NCBI GenBank assembly: GCA_046154185.1
Contig: JBJXGE010000027.1
Location: 1 to 52,738 of the forward strand
Direction: 5' to 3'
DNA length: 52,738 nt
From: JBJXGE01 sp046154185
GTDB lineage: Bacteria; Planctomycetota; UBA8108; UBA1146; JAJFFE01
The notes below the pieces were generated by a model. The model was given only the letters and a program-made list of their open reading frames with translations, searched no databases and had not been told where the DNA came from. A program made the translations under genes and the position numbers. This document shows, piece by piece, positions 16,946 to 27,000 of the stretch (its first letter is position 1; the number at the start of each line of letters is the position of its first letter).

Positions 16946-17671
16946 TCAGCGATTCACAATCTCCACGACCGAGCACTTCGAGAAGAGGAGGCGATTGACA
17001 TGGGTCTGCATTTCGGTTTTCAGATTGGCCGGATCCGTGATGTTTTGGAACGGGTCTCCTGCTCCCGCGGTCCAGATCGCTACGAAATTGATCCCGATCG
17101 GAAACGTGACCCCCGGACTGAGGCACCAGGTCTCTTGGCGCCGACCGGCAGTGTCTCGGATATTTGCGCAACCGACGAAGTCGCCCTTGGTCGTGCCCTG
17201 AAGCGTGTACAGCGCGAATGTCCCAACCGACGTGCCCGGGTGGTCGTGGTTCGTAAACGCGATGACGTGCGTCGAGAGACTCGTCACTCCGGAATTGAGC
17301 AGGAGCGTCGCAAGCGAGCCGGCGGCTTGGGCCCAGGTGTTCTGCGTGTTCATTTGAATTCTGCGGATCTGCAGATGCTCCTGCAGCGGGTAGCTGTGCC
17401 GGCTGTCGATGACCCAGACCTCCCAGTCGTTGGTCGGGTTATTGGCGTCACGAAACCGGTACGCCATGCCGATCGGGAGGACGCCGAGCCGACCGCCATC
17501 GGCAGCAGCGCTGAAGATCTCGACGCCGCCGGTGTCGAGCTGAAGCCCGATCGGACCCGCAACCGTCTGCGGGGGCTGCGTCGGGATGGGAATCGGCTGA
17601 CCCTCGGTCAGACAGAGCAGGCCGACGACCAGCAACAAGACGGCACCGAGCAGTGAGAGCTTTCCAGACAT
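16946..17671 (-). CDS. secreted protein of unknown function in the kinase-protease cassette
   Basis: A 241-residue protein that I do not recognise. Residues 1-24 form a signal peptide (MSGKLSLLGAVLLLVVGLLC), and a proline-rich stretch (PIPIPTQPPQ) follows. The remainder is a beta-rich domain with WEVWVIDSRHSYPLQEHLQ, LSTHVIAFTNHDHPGT and WCLSPGVTFPIGINFVAIW, and three cysteines that could form disulfides. ATG 17671 has AAGGAG seven bases upstream; the frame is open to 18055 but that part is antisense-like to nothing useful and lies inside the kinase gene. It is 25 bp downstream of the kinase, which implies one transcript. A cysteine follows the hydrophobic core (LLCLTEG), so lipoprotein processing is possible. 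Confidence 0.72.
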   Translation of the reverse strand: MSGKLSLLGAVLLLVVGLLCLTEGQPIPIPTQPPQTVAGPIGLQLDTGGVEIFSAAADGGRLGVLPIGMAYRFRDANNPTNDWEVWVIDSRHSYPLQEHLQIRRIQMNTQNTWAQAAGSLATLLLNSGVTSLSTHVIAFTNHDHPGTSVGTFALYTLQGTTKGDFVGCANIRDTAGRRQETWCLSPGVTFPIGINFVAIWTAGAGDPFQNITDPANLKTEMQTHVNRLLFSKCSVVEIVNR

Positions 17672-17696
17672 TGGCGCTCCTTTCCGGAGTTCCTTG

Positions 17697-20600
17697 TTAA
17701 CGTGCAAATTCGGTAGCCAGACACTCGGCCATCGACAGCACTTCGCGCCGCGCGTAGAAATGCTCGCGCGGGCCGATGACTGCCAGCCACTCCCGATCCG
17801 GCGCGGGTACCGCACCTGCGCGGGCGAGTAGCCCCCAAGTCTGTGCGCGAATCCTCGGGAGTGGACAAGCTTTTGAATTCTCAAACAGCGTTTCGGGCGG
17901 GGTGCCGGGTCGGCGTACGCCACAGGCGAAGGCGAGCGCGAACGCCAATTGCTGGAGCCACGGCGAAAGCGCGGATTGTTCCGCTTCCTCCGCCAACAAG
18001 GCGTACTCGATCGCTTGCTCGAGAGCGCCCGCCCGCCAGGCAATCGCAGCCTCATTCAGGAAAATCAACGCCGCCATCCGCGAATGAAAAAGCGGACCGC
18101 CCCTGAGCGCGTCCACGAGCTCGTGATCCACCGTCTTCGCCAGTTGTCCTCGATAGGCTGCGGTACGAAGCACCCATTCGGCACGAACCTCGTGCTGAGG
18201 ATGGCGAATCGATTTCGCTAGCTCGCGACCTTCCGCCGCCAACGATGTTGCGCGTTCGAGAAGACACGCCTCGACCGCCGCGGACGCGGCTTTCAACAGC
18301 GAAACGGTGCGGGCCGCGAGCGGATTCGCCTTCGCGCGAGCCGCCAGCTCATGGAGGTCCGCGGCTTCTTCGAAAGCGCCACGACGGTAGAGTAAGAGCC
18401 CGCGCCAGGACGCCAATCGCGCGCGGGTCTGCTCATCGTGGTCGTCCCGAAACTGCCGCTCGATCTCGCACAGAGTCGCCTCGGCTTGTTCGAGCGAACA
18501 ATCCTCGACCGCCATGATTCGAACGCCGGCACGCCACAGCTCGAGATTCGAGGAGCCGAATTCCGGCAAGCTCTCGGCGATCTCGAGTGCCGCTGGGCCG
18601 TCGCCGCTCAGTGTTAATAGCCCAGCGCGCACGAGCGCGCTGAGATGTTGGATGCCCAAGTCGGGTTTGATGGCGTTCGAGAGGTCGGCCAAAGCTCGCT
18701 GTAGCGCATCTCTCGTCGCGATCGAGAATGCAACTCGCACGGTTTCCGCGAGAAGCTCCGTTTCCCATTCATGAGCCGCGCGATTCCGAACGGCGATGAG
18801 CCCTTCTTTTAGAGCGATGAATGCTTCGCCGAGGCGGCCCTCGTGGGTCGCTCGGCGCGCGACCGCGAGCGCTTCACGCTTGATGTCCTCGGGCTCGCCG
18901 GCAGCGATCAAGTGGAGCAGCCTTGCGGATACGCCCGGCTCGAGGGTCGCGGCGATGGCGGCGTGCGCTCTGGTGCGCTCTTCGTGCGGCCAAGTCTGCA
19001 GCGCGCTCACCGAAACTAACGGTTCGAACGCGCCATCGGCGCATCGGCGCACAACCCCGAGTTCAACGAGGCTCGCGAGCGAGGCCTCGAGTTGCCACCG
19101 TTCGATTTGGCTGACTCTGGCGAGGCGATCGATGGTGGCATGCGGTTGAGTGAGTTGCACCCACGCGAGCAGTGTCTCGTCGAAAGTGCTGAGGTCGGGC
19201 GTGGGCAAATCGAGACGAAGCCCAACTGTCGAAGAAGTGAGCCCCGCGCGAAGCCGGTCGATGGCGCTGCGATCGACGTCGAAGCTTCCGCCGCTTTGCG
19301 TCACCAAGCCGGCCCGAATCCAAGCTTCTAGCTCAAGCGCCACTCGCCCTGGCAAGCCGCCGGTGCGCAAGTAGAGCTCGTGCGCCGCATCTTCGCGGAG
19401 GTGAAGCAGACGATCGGGGCCGCGAAAGAGCGCACGGAGAGATGTTTCGCTCACGGGGACAAGGTGGACCGCCGGAACCCCAGTATCCTGAACGTAGGCG
19501 CGAAGCACGGTCCCTGCCACTCGCGCGACCGCCAAAATCTCGCCCGACCAGGGATCGAGCTGCTCGGCGTCGTCCGCCAACACGACGAGCCCCCGTTTGA
19601 GCGCGCAGATCAGCTCCTCACGCACGCGCTCCTTGGCGTTCACTAGGGTCAGTCCGCGGAGGTCGTGCCGGCGCACGAACGTGTTGAGACTCGCAAAAGG
19701 GCCGCGGCCTGCAACCGTCCAGAGCACGTCGCGGCCGCTCGCGCGCACGCGATCAGCGATCTCCAAGAAACAGCGCGTCCGTCCCGTTCCATGCGGTCCG
19801 ATCAAGTCGAGCGATCGACTCTCAGTCGCTGCGCGCTCGAGCGCTTCGATTGCGTCGAGCGGACCGATCCACGGTAGTTTGAAAAGATCGCGTTGGCCCG
19901 GCTCGCCTCGCAGCATCCGGAATACTTGCGCGGCGTTTGCTGGTCGCTCCTCGGGTCGCGGCGTAATGAGCCGTTCAATGGTCTCGGCAACGTGGCGCGG
20001 CACCTCGGGTGCGACTTCGCGAATAGGTCGCGGCCGGGCGCTCAACTTGGCCTTGATCACTCCGTCCAGCGTCTCACCCGTGAAGGGCAAGCTACCGGTG
20101 AGCGCCTCGTAGAGCATGACTCCCAGCGCGTAGAGATCCGTGCGCGCATCAACAGGCCGGCTGCCGGTCTGTTCCGGGGCCAAGTAATGCAGCGTTCCCA
20201 CTGCGTACGCGCCCGTGATTCGCTCGCCGAGCTCCGGTCCCCAGGAAAGTCCAAAGTCGAGGATGACCGGACGCGCCTCGTCGGTGACAAGCACGTTCGC
20301 GGGTTTGAGGTCGCGGTGAACAATTCCAAGCGCATGCACTCGACCGAGCGTCTCGAGCAAGGCCAGCGCCGCCGGCTCCAGCTCGTTCCAGAGCCCGACT
20401 GCGAGCCGACCTGGAAACGCCGTGCCCGCGACAAACTCCATGACGATATACGGAACACCGTTTTCCGTGCCCTGGTCGAGCAAAGACACGACACCCGGCG
20501 TTCGCGCGATTCGCAGCGCGCCGATTTCGCGTTCGATGCGTGCGCTGAACAGAGGAGCCGCAAGCGCCTTGATTGCGACCACCTGGCCAGACTGCCGATC

Positions 20601-20744
20601 CAGTGCCCGATAGACGTTGCCGCCACCACCGCCGGCCACGCGTTCGAGAACTTCGTAGCGACTGCCGATGGTTTTTCCGATCACGAGTTGCGGACCGGCG
20701 AGCTCGGGAAATGTGAGCGTGCTGTCGCCTACGGGTGCGACCAT
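17697..20744 (-). CDS. Ser/Thr protein kinase fused to STAND-like ATPase and TPR region
   Basis: A 1015-residue multidomain protein. Residues 30-280 are a Hanks-type kinase with VAIK (K59), HRDLKPAN (D145) and DFG (D163), all intact, so it should be active. Residues 290-480 form an AAA/STAND-like ATPase: the Walker A region reads GPHGTGRT at 316-323, with arginine in place of the usual lysine, and a Walker B-like GLVVLADDAEQL follows. Residues about 500-1010 are helical repeats of TPR type after a winged-helix-like stretch. No membrane span is seen, so it is cytoplasmic. AAGG lies about nine bases before ATG 20744. It heads a three-gene operon with a secreted protein and a trypsin-like protease and is likely their controller. 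Confidence 0.85.
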   Translation of the reverse strand: MVAPVGDSTLTFPELAGPQLVIGKTIGSRYEVLERVAGGGGGNVYRALDRQSGQVVAIKALAAPLFSARIEREIGALRIARTPGVVSLLDQGTENGVPYIVMEFVAGTAFPGRLAVGLWNELEPAALALLETLGRVHALGIVHRDLKPANVLVTDEARPVILDFGLSWGPELGERITGAYAVGTLHYLAPEQTGSRPVDARTDLYALGVMLYEALTGSLPFTGETLDGVIKAKLSARPRPIREVAPEVPRHVAETIERLITPRPEERPANAAQVFRMLRGEPGQRDLFKLPWIGPLDAIEALERAATESRSLDLIGPHGTGRTRCFLEIADRVRASGRDVLWTVAGRGPFASLNTFVRRHDLRGLTLVNAKERVREELICALKRGLVVLADDAEQLDPWSGEILAVARVAGTVLRAYVQDTGVPAVHLVPVSETSLRALFRGPDRLLHLREDAAHELYLRTGGLPGRVALELEAWIRAGLVTQSGGSFDVDRSAIDRLRAGLTSSTVGLRLDLPTPDLSTFDETLLAWVQLTQPHATIDRLARVSQIERWQLEASLASLVELGVVRRCADGAFEPLVSVSALQTWPHEERTRAHAAIAATLEPGVSARLLHLIAAGEPEDIKREALAVARRATHEGRLGEAFIALKEGLIAVRNRAAHEWETELLAETVRVAFSIATRDALQRALADLSNAIKPDLGIQHLSALVRAGLLTLSGDGPAALEIAESLPEFGSSNLELWRAGVRIMAVEDCSLEQAEATLCEIERQFRDDHDEQTRARLASWRGLLLYRRGAFEEAADLHELAARAKANPLAARTVSLLKAASAAVEACLLERATSLAAEGRELAKSIRHPQHEVRAEWVLRTAAYRGQLAKTVDHELVDALRGGPLFHSRMAALIFLNEAAIAWRAGALEQAIEYALLAEEAEQSALSPWLQQLAFALAFACGVRRPGTPPETLFENSKACPLPRIRAQTWGLLARAGAVPAPDREWLAVIGPREHFYARREVLSMAECLATEFAR

Positions 20745-21303
20745 ATGAGAGACCTTACGCCAACACTTGCGGCGCCGAAAATCTCAAGAGTCATCGCTTT
20801 GCGCCGCATACGGGTTAAAACGCAACGATTCAAGCACTCCGCTGACGAATACGCAATGGGTCGATTCCGGCACGCGCGTTGGACTGAGAATCGGGTGGCG
20901 CGTCATAGATTGTTGCGGTGAGCAGCGGCCTTCAATCACTCTCACGTCAGGGCGTCCAGCCCGAATTCTCGCCGATCGGCATCTCTAGCCCTCGATCGGA
21001 GTTTCAGCCTCCCGCTTCACTCATACCTCGAGCTACGGAATTGCGCTCGAATCAATTCTCGAGTAATTCGAACGGCCGCCAGTCTCGCTCGAGAATTTGA
21101 CGTACGCGACTCCGGCATGGTGCATTGCCCAACGGTCGCCACGCACCATTCAACGAGCCAAAAGGCGATGGAGGAGCACGCTCGGTTTCGGTGCGTCACG
21201 GATTCTTAGATAGGAAGGACGGCAGAGAGAGCCGTGCAGCCACCGGTTGACCGCGATTGGCAAAACATCGCGTGTCGAGTCCCTATAGCGCGAAGCGGTT
21301 TCG
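20745..21303. other. 559-bp intergenic region, no gene seen
   Basis: The region lies between the kinase start and the stop of the menaquinone methyltransferase gene, both on the minus strand. Short ORFs on both strands (up to about 70 codons) have no homology I recognise, no ribosome sites and non-protein-like composition. It must hold the promoter of the kinase cassette and the 3' untranslated region of the methyltransferase. No clear terminator hairpin with a T tract is visible. Confidence 0.5.
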
Positions 21304-22071
21304 TCAACAAACGCCGACATGGAGCGCGACATTGCCGGGCAGGAGTCGGCGCCAGCGCACGTCGCGAAAACCGCAGGAGCGAAGTTCCACGGCGAGCACG
21401 TCGCCCGCGGGCCAACGCGCGATGCTCTCTTGCAAGTAGCTGTACGCGCGCTCGCGGCTGCCGGAGAGCCAATTGCCGATGCGCGGCAACACGCGCTGGC
21501 AGTAAAAATCGAAGAGCTGCTTGAGCACCGGCTGCGTGACGCGCGTGAACTCGAGCAGCACGAGCCGGCCGCCCGGTTTCAGCACACGGCGCAGCTCGGT
21601 GAGCGCAGCCGCCAAATGTTCGACGTTGCGAATTCCGAAACCCACCGTCACGCCGTCGAAAGTTTGCGCGGCGAACGGCAGTCGCAGAGTATCGCCGGCG
21701 AGGAGCGCCGCCGCCGGCGAGCGCGCATCCGCGCGGTTTTTCGCGTGCGCGATCTCTAGCATGTTGAGAGAAAAATCGCTCGCCACGACGCGCCCACCGC
21801 CGAGTGCTTGTACGCGCCGGCGCACCGCGAACGCGAGATCGCCCGTGCCGCAGCACGCATCGAGGTAGCAACCGTCGCGGGCGAGAGCGAGCGCGGCGAC
21901 GGCGCGTCGTCGCCACGCGCGGTCGAGCTGGAACGAGAGCAGGTGATTGAGAAAATCGTAGCGCGGTGCGACGCCGTCGAACAATCGGCGGATCTTCGCG
22001 TGCTCCTTATCGAGAAAAGGATGCGCGGTGGCGGAGGAATTCGGCGCGGAGGCGGCAGGGAGCGGCGTCAT
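21304..22071 (-). CDS. demethylmenaquinone methyltransferase (UbiE/MenG family)
   Basis: A 255-residue class I methyltransferase that adds the last methyl group to demethylmenaquinone (or ubiquinone precursors). Family signatures are clear: FDGVAPRYDFLNHLLSFQLD near residue 31-50, YLDACCGTGDLAF as SAM motif I, VGFGIRNVEHLAAAL, and LKPGGRLVLLEFT. The C-terminal SYLQESIARWP is also typical. The other quinone genes (UbiX, UbiA) lie 7 kb away on the same strand. ATG 22071 is used. It is divergent from the thioredoxin-like gene at 22222. Confidence 0.9.
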   Translation of the reverse strand: MTPLPAASAPNSSATAHPFLDKEHAKIRRLFDGVAPRYDFLNHLLSFQLDRAWRRRAVAALALARDGCYLDACCGTGDLAFAVRRRVQALGGGRVVASDFSLNMLEIAHAKNRADARSPAAALLAGDTLRLPFAAQTFDGVTVGFGIRNVEHLAAALTELRRVLKPGGRLVLLEFTRVTQPVLKQLFDFYCQRVLPRIGNWLSGSRERAYSYLQESIARWPAGDVLAVELRSCGFRDVRWRRLLPGNVALHVGVC

Positions 22072-22150
22072 GGCGGCGGAGTTTAAGCGTTTGCCCCCAG
22101 GCGCGAAAGAGTCGCCGCGCCGCGAGGTCGCATTCGCGCGCAGACAAATC

Positions 22151-22156
22151 TATAAT
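22151..22156 (+). promoter_or_regulatory. consensus -10 element TATAAT
   Basis: A perfect TATAAT lies in the 150-bp divergent interval, 65 bases before the GTG of the thioredoxin-like gene. Such an AT-rich hexamer is rare in this GC-rich sequence. The -35 region at the proper distance (TCGCAT or GTCGCA) is poor, so the promoter call is tentative. Confidence 0.4.
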
Positions 22157-22221
22157 CACGGCCGACCTTTTCAGTTGGTGGATGGACTCGCCCTCGCTGC
22201 GGATCACTCGGACAGGATGGT

Positions 22222-23091
22222 GTGAGTTTGCGACCTTCGCGCCAATTTTCGCCGCTCGCGCTGAGTCTGTTTCTGTGGGTGCTCGTCGGCCCGTTAACGC
22301 ACGCGCAACAAGTTGCCGAAGCGCAAGCGCCGGATCCGCCCCCGGCGCAACCGCCCGAGAAGCCGCTCGGGCGCAAGGGCGCGGGCGGACTCCTGTGGCA
22401 TGACATGGCGCACGGACTCGGTCTCGCAAAAAAGCAAGGTTCGCCGCTCCTACTCGTCTATCCGGGCGCCGCGCCTGGCGCCGACCTCGTCTGGGCGGAT
22501 CTCGAGAAGCGGAGCTTCTCGACCGGTTGGGCGACGGAGGGTTTCAAGCAGTTCATCGCGGTCGCCGTCGAACATCCGCTGCCGGAAATTGCGCGGAGCC
22601 TCCTCGGCGCGATCGAAAGCGAGGCGCCGGTCGTGTGCTTGTGCGATTATCGCGGCACGGTGCTGAAGCGTTGGCAAAAGCAACTTCCCGAGCGCGACGA
22701 GTTGCGGAAGGAAGCGCGGAGCGCGCGCGCGCGCAGCGAGCAACTGGTTACTCTCGAGCGGCGCGTGCTCGAGCTGCTGAAGAAATCACGCTACGCGCTC
22801 AACACCGAAAAATATCGCGAAAGCGTGACGGTCTTGCTCGAAGCGGAAGGACTGCAGCTGCCCGCGGATTCTGACGCCGTCGGGGAACGCGTTCGGATGC
22901 GCGAAGACCTGCTCAAAGTCGTCGCGACGCGACGCGAAAAAGCGGCGAAGTTGGAAGAAGAGAAAAAATACATCGAGGCGATCAACAGCTACGAGCTGAT
23001 CATGAAGGACTTCCCTCTGCCGGAACTCACAATCGAACTACGCCAGAAGATCGCCGAGCTGTGGCGACATGTGCGCGGCGTGGGCGGATAG
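22222..23091 (+). CDS. secreted thioredoxin-fold-like protein
   Basis: A 289-residue protein starting at GTG 22222. Residues 1-29 form a signal peptide (LALSLFLWVLVGPLTHAQ). A proline-rich linker follows, then a thioredoxin-like region at about 55-155 (LLWHDMAHGLGLAKKQGSPLLLVY, VAVEHPLPEIARSLL, VVCLCDYRGTVLKRW). The active-site CxxC of thioredoxins is absent; the usual position reads YPGAAPGADLVW, so redox activity is unlikely. The C-terminal 130 residues are charged helices, possibly a coiled coil or TPR-like (EKAAKLEEEKKYIEAINSYE). Its stop codon directly abuts the ATG of MurQ, so the two are co-translated. The function is unknown. Confidence 0.7.
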   Translation: MSLRPSRQFSPLALSLFLWVLVGPLTHAQQVAEAQAPDPPPAQPPEKPLGRKGAGGLLWHDMAHGLGLAKKQGSPLLLVYPGAAPGADLVWADLEKRSFSTGWATEGFKQFIAVAVEHPLPEIARSLLGAIESEAPVVCLCDYRGTVLKRWQKQLPERDELRKEARSARARSEQLVTLERRVLELLKKSRYALNTEKYRESVTVLLEAEGLQLPADSDAVGERVRMREDLLKVVATRREKAAKLEEEKKYIEAINSYELIMKDFPLPELTIELRQKIAELWRHVRGVGG

Positions 23092-24048
23092 ATGAATCAG
23101 CACGAGACGACTCGCGCCGGCGCGCCGCCGACGGCGTTGCCGGAGAGCGAACGGGTCGACGAGCGCAGCCTGCGCCTCCACAAACTCACGAGTGACGAAG
23201 TGGTCGACTTGTTCGCCGCGAGCGATGGCGCGGTCGTCGCAACGCTGCGGGCGGCGCGCACCTCAATTGCGCGTCTCGGCGATGCGATGGCGGACGCGCT
23301 CGAACGCGGCGGTCGCATTATCTATCTTGGCGCCGGCACGAGCGGCCGACTTGGCTGTCTCGACGCCGCGGAGTGGCCGCCGACTTTTGGTGTTAGCCCG
23401 GCGCGCGTGGTGGCGATCTTGGCGGGCGGCGCGAAAGCGTTCGAGCGCAGCGTCGAAGGCGCCGAGGATCGCGCCGAGGACGCGCTTTTGGAATTGCGTC
23501 GCATCGGTTTCTGTTCGTCGGATGTTTTGGTGGCGATCAGCGCCTCGGGCGGCGCGCCGTTTGTGCTCGAAGCGTTGCGCTACGCGCGCGAGTTGAACGC
23601 GCCGCGCGCGTTGGTTTCCGCTAACGACGCCGCGCCGGTCGGGGCGGACTCGGGTCTGTTGCGCGTCGTGCTCGCGACCGGGCGCGAGGTCGTGGCGGGT
23701 TCGACGCGCCTCAAGGCCGCGGTCGCGACGCACCTCGCGCTCCAGCGCGCCGGCAACGTCTGCGCCGTGCGCTGCGGCTGGGTCTATGCCGGCCGCATGG
23801 TGGAGATGCGCCCGACGAACCAAAAATTGTTGGCGCGCGCCGAACGCATCGTCGTCGAACTCGGCGAAGTGACGGCCGCGCGCGCCGCGGAGTGCCTCGC
23901 CGCGGCGCGCAACGATATAAAGGTCGCCATTGTGATGGCGCGCTTCGGGGTCGAGCCGAGTGTCGCGCGCGAGCGGCTCGACGCGGTCCGGCGTCGACTC
24001 GATGCGCTGCCGGGCTTCGACGGTCAGGCGTCGCCGCCTACTGCTTGA
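23092..24048 (+). CDS. murQ: N-acetylmuramic acid 6-phosphate etherase
   Basis: A 318-residue SIS-domain protein that cleaves the lactyl ether of MurNAc-6-phosphate to GlcNAc-6-phosphate and lactate during cell-wall sugar recycling. The signature YLGAGTSGRLGCLDAAEWPP contains the predicted general acid E94, and E125 (EGAED) matches the second catalytic glutamate known from E. coli MurQ. VAISASGGAPFVLEALRYA is the second phosphosugar loop, and GRMVEMRPTNQKLLARAERIV is also typical. Length fits the family. ATG 23092 follows the preceding stop without a gap. A MurNAc kinase or transporter is not seen nearby. Confidence 0.93.
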   Translation: MNQHETTRAGAPPTALPESERVDERSLRLHKLTSDEVVDLFAASDGAVVATLRAARTSIARLGDAMADALERGGRIIYLGAGTSGRLGCLDAAEWPPTFGVSPARVVAILAGGAKAFERSVEGAEDRAEDALLELRRIGFCSSDVLVAISASGGAPFVLEALRYARELNAPRALVSANDAAPVGADSGLLRVVLATGREVVAGSTRLKAAVATHLALQRAGNVCAVRCGWVYAGRMVEMRPTNQKLLARAERIVVELGEVTAARAAECLAAARNDIKVAIVMARFGVEPSVARERLDAVRRRLDALPGFDGQASPPTA

Positions 24049-24094
24049 ATTTTCGCGCAACCCGTGCGTTGGGACCGGGTGGTCAACAGTTGAA

Positions 24095-27000
24095 ATGGAA
24101 CTTGCGATGACGCGATCACTCCAATCCGGTTCCGCTCTGCGCGGAGTGCTGGCGATGACTGTGATCTTGGTCGTGGTGGTCGGTGTCGCGGCCTATCTTG
24201 CGAATCGGCGGAGCGCCGCCCCGAGCGGAGTTTCGTCGGCCGCGCCGGCCGGTTGGCGCGCGCACGGCGGACCATTTACGGCCAATGCGAATCGTTGGAC
24301 CGCACGCGCCGCGGGTCGGCTCGAGCTGCCACAGGGACTGCGCGCGGAGGTCGCCGCCGACACGGTGTTCGACGCGTCTCAACTCACGCTGCCGCGCGTC
24401 GCCGCCGGCAGCATGCGCATCGAATTCCCGGCCGGAGCCGAATTTGATGGGCTGCGTGCTGAGGAGCGCGCGGAGCTCGAGTTTTCGCCGGTGGGCGCGC
24501 GTCTCATCGCCGGTCGAATCTGGCTCGATCAGCGGCTGTTGCTGCCGCCGACCGTGATCGCCGCGACGCAACGAGGTTGGGCGCCGATCCCCGAGCCGAC
24601 GGTGGCGCCGGGTTCGGATCCCATCGCGAGTCCGCCGTCCGCGACGGCGCCCATCAGCGGACAAGTTCTCGATGCCGCAACCGGTGAGCCGCTGGTCGGC
24701 GCGCGAATCCTCGTCACGTTCACGCATTCCCCCGATGGCTATCCCGCGTTGCCGATCGCTGATGCGCGCCGCGAACTCGTCAGCGACGCGAACGGCAACT
24801 TCGCGATTCCACCGTTGGCACCGGACGACGCGCGGCTCAAGGCCCACCTGCAATGTTCGCACGCGGGATTCATGACAATGGTCCGCGTGCTCGCGGAACC
24901 GCCCGATCTCGATGGGCGCTGGATTCACACGAAGCTGTCGATGCGCCGAGCGTTCACGTTGAGTGCGCGTTTTCTCGATTCCGAGCAGCGCCCACTCGCC
25001 GGATTGGCCGTGTCGGTGCGCGAGCCGCGCATCCCGGCGCCGAGCGCGCTTGCGATCGACGTCGTCAGTGCGCTGAGACCGCAGCTCGATGGCGATGCGA
25101 CGACGATCTATTACACCGACGACGCGGGGGAACTCGCTATCGTCGACGGCTGGCAAGTTCCAATCGGCACGCTCGATCCCGAATGGGACACGCCGCGCGA
25201 CGCGACGCGTTGGCCCGCGTGGTATCGCGAGCACCTCGCGGAACGCGAGCGTTTCGCTTCGCGCGACGAACCATTCGCGCCGATCTTCTTGCAAGTCGCG
25301 CCGCCGCTCCGCGCCGAATATGTTTTGCTCGATCAGGGTCAACGACCGGTCGTGGGCGCGCTCCTCGAAGTGCAGATAGCCGAGGACGCGCGTTGGTTTC
25401 GCACCACAACGGATGCCGAAGGACGCTTCGGCATCGGCGTTTCGGAGCGCACGTCGGATGGCGCGGCGTTGGCCGTCGAGCCGAAACGCTGCGTCGCGAC
25501 CGTGCTCGATCCGCAGCTCTTTCGTCACACGGCGGAGTTTGGGATTCCGTCGGTCGAGCCGCGCGTTTGGGCGTCGGGGCAGATCGCGCCGCGCTTGCGC
25601 TTCACGGTCGCGGTGCTCAAACCGGCGGGCGAGGACGACACGGCGCCGCTTGCGCATCCCGCCGAACAGCCGTTCCTCGATGGCGCGATGACTTTGTTGT
25701 CGCGGACGCGGACGGGCGAGACGGTTTGGCAAGGGCAACCGCCGAACGCGGGAAAGCGCGTTCTGACACAGGTGCGCGACGCGCTGCCGCTGGAGTTGGC
25801 GATGCCGAACTTCGCCGGCGTCATCGGCGAAGTCGACCTCGGCCAAGTCGTCTTTGCGCCGGGCGCGGCGGTGACGCTGCGGTTCGTGGGCGTGGAACCG
25901 AGCGCGCTCGAAGACGCCGTGTTGCGCCTGCGGACCCGCGTCGGCCAGCCCCATCGCTGGCACATCGGGCGCGACGGAGTCGCGCGAGTTGCCGGACTCG
26001 AGCTTGGTCACGCGTGCGAATACTCCGTCGAGAGTTCGCACTTCGGCGTGATTGCCGGTCGGTTTTTCTGCACTGCATCGGCGATCGACGAGGGACTTGA
26101 ACTCGACCTGCGCGATCCCAGTCTCGTGCCGACGCGCTTGGCGACTCGGCTCACGGGCATCCCGGCTGACGAGACGCCGCGGTATCGAGTCATCGAACAC
26201 TACACCGACGAGCGCACACGAACGACACGTCTGTACCCGCTCGCGCCGGATGGCGGAATCGGCAGCGCCCACTATTTGAGTTGGCCGCAAGAGGCGAGCG
26301 TGTATGTGTTGGCGCCGGACGGTCGACTCGCGCAGGGCGGGCCGCGCGGATTTGTCGGCGGCCTGCATGCGCTCGATCCCGCGACGAATGCGCGCAGTTT
26401 TGCTCCGCGCGTCTTCGATTTTGGTCCGCTTCAACTCGTGCCGAGTGGTCAGCCGATCTTCAGTTTTCGCGTGGCGGGCTACGGAGTCGTGCCGCCACCG
26501 GAGGCGTGTTCCATCACGCGCGTGCCAGCGGGCGGCGGTGTCGCGGAACTCGTGGCGCGTGGTTTCGAGTTGCAGGGTCGTTATCTCGAGGCCGGCGTCG
26601 ATTACTCGCTGAACTGCAGGTTGGATGCGACCGAAAGTTGGTCGGCGCGCGTGCGGATCGATCCGCGAGAGCTGCGTCCACGCCTCGTGTTCGAGCTCGA
26701 CCCCGAGTTGCGCCAACGGGCGGTCATTGAACTCGTGGGGCCGGATCGACGACCGCTTGATGGCGCGCGCTTGGTCGCCTTCGCTCTGTCGGACGATGGG
26801 GTGGTTGAGCGTCACGAAGGAGTCGCGTCGGGCGTCGCCGGATCCTACGTGGTGACTTTGCGCAGCGACTTGCCGAATCGGCTCGAGATCGAACGTGCGG
26901 GACTTCTCAAAGCGACGATCGAATTGCCCGCCGGCCGCGGACTCGAAGTTCCCGTCACGCTCTACCGCGGCGTCGAGGTGGCCGCGCGCATTTTGGATGC

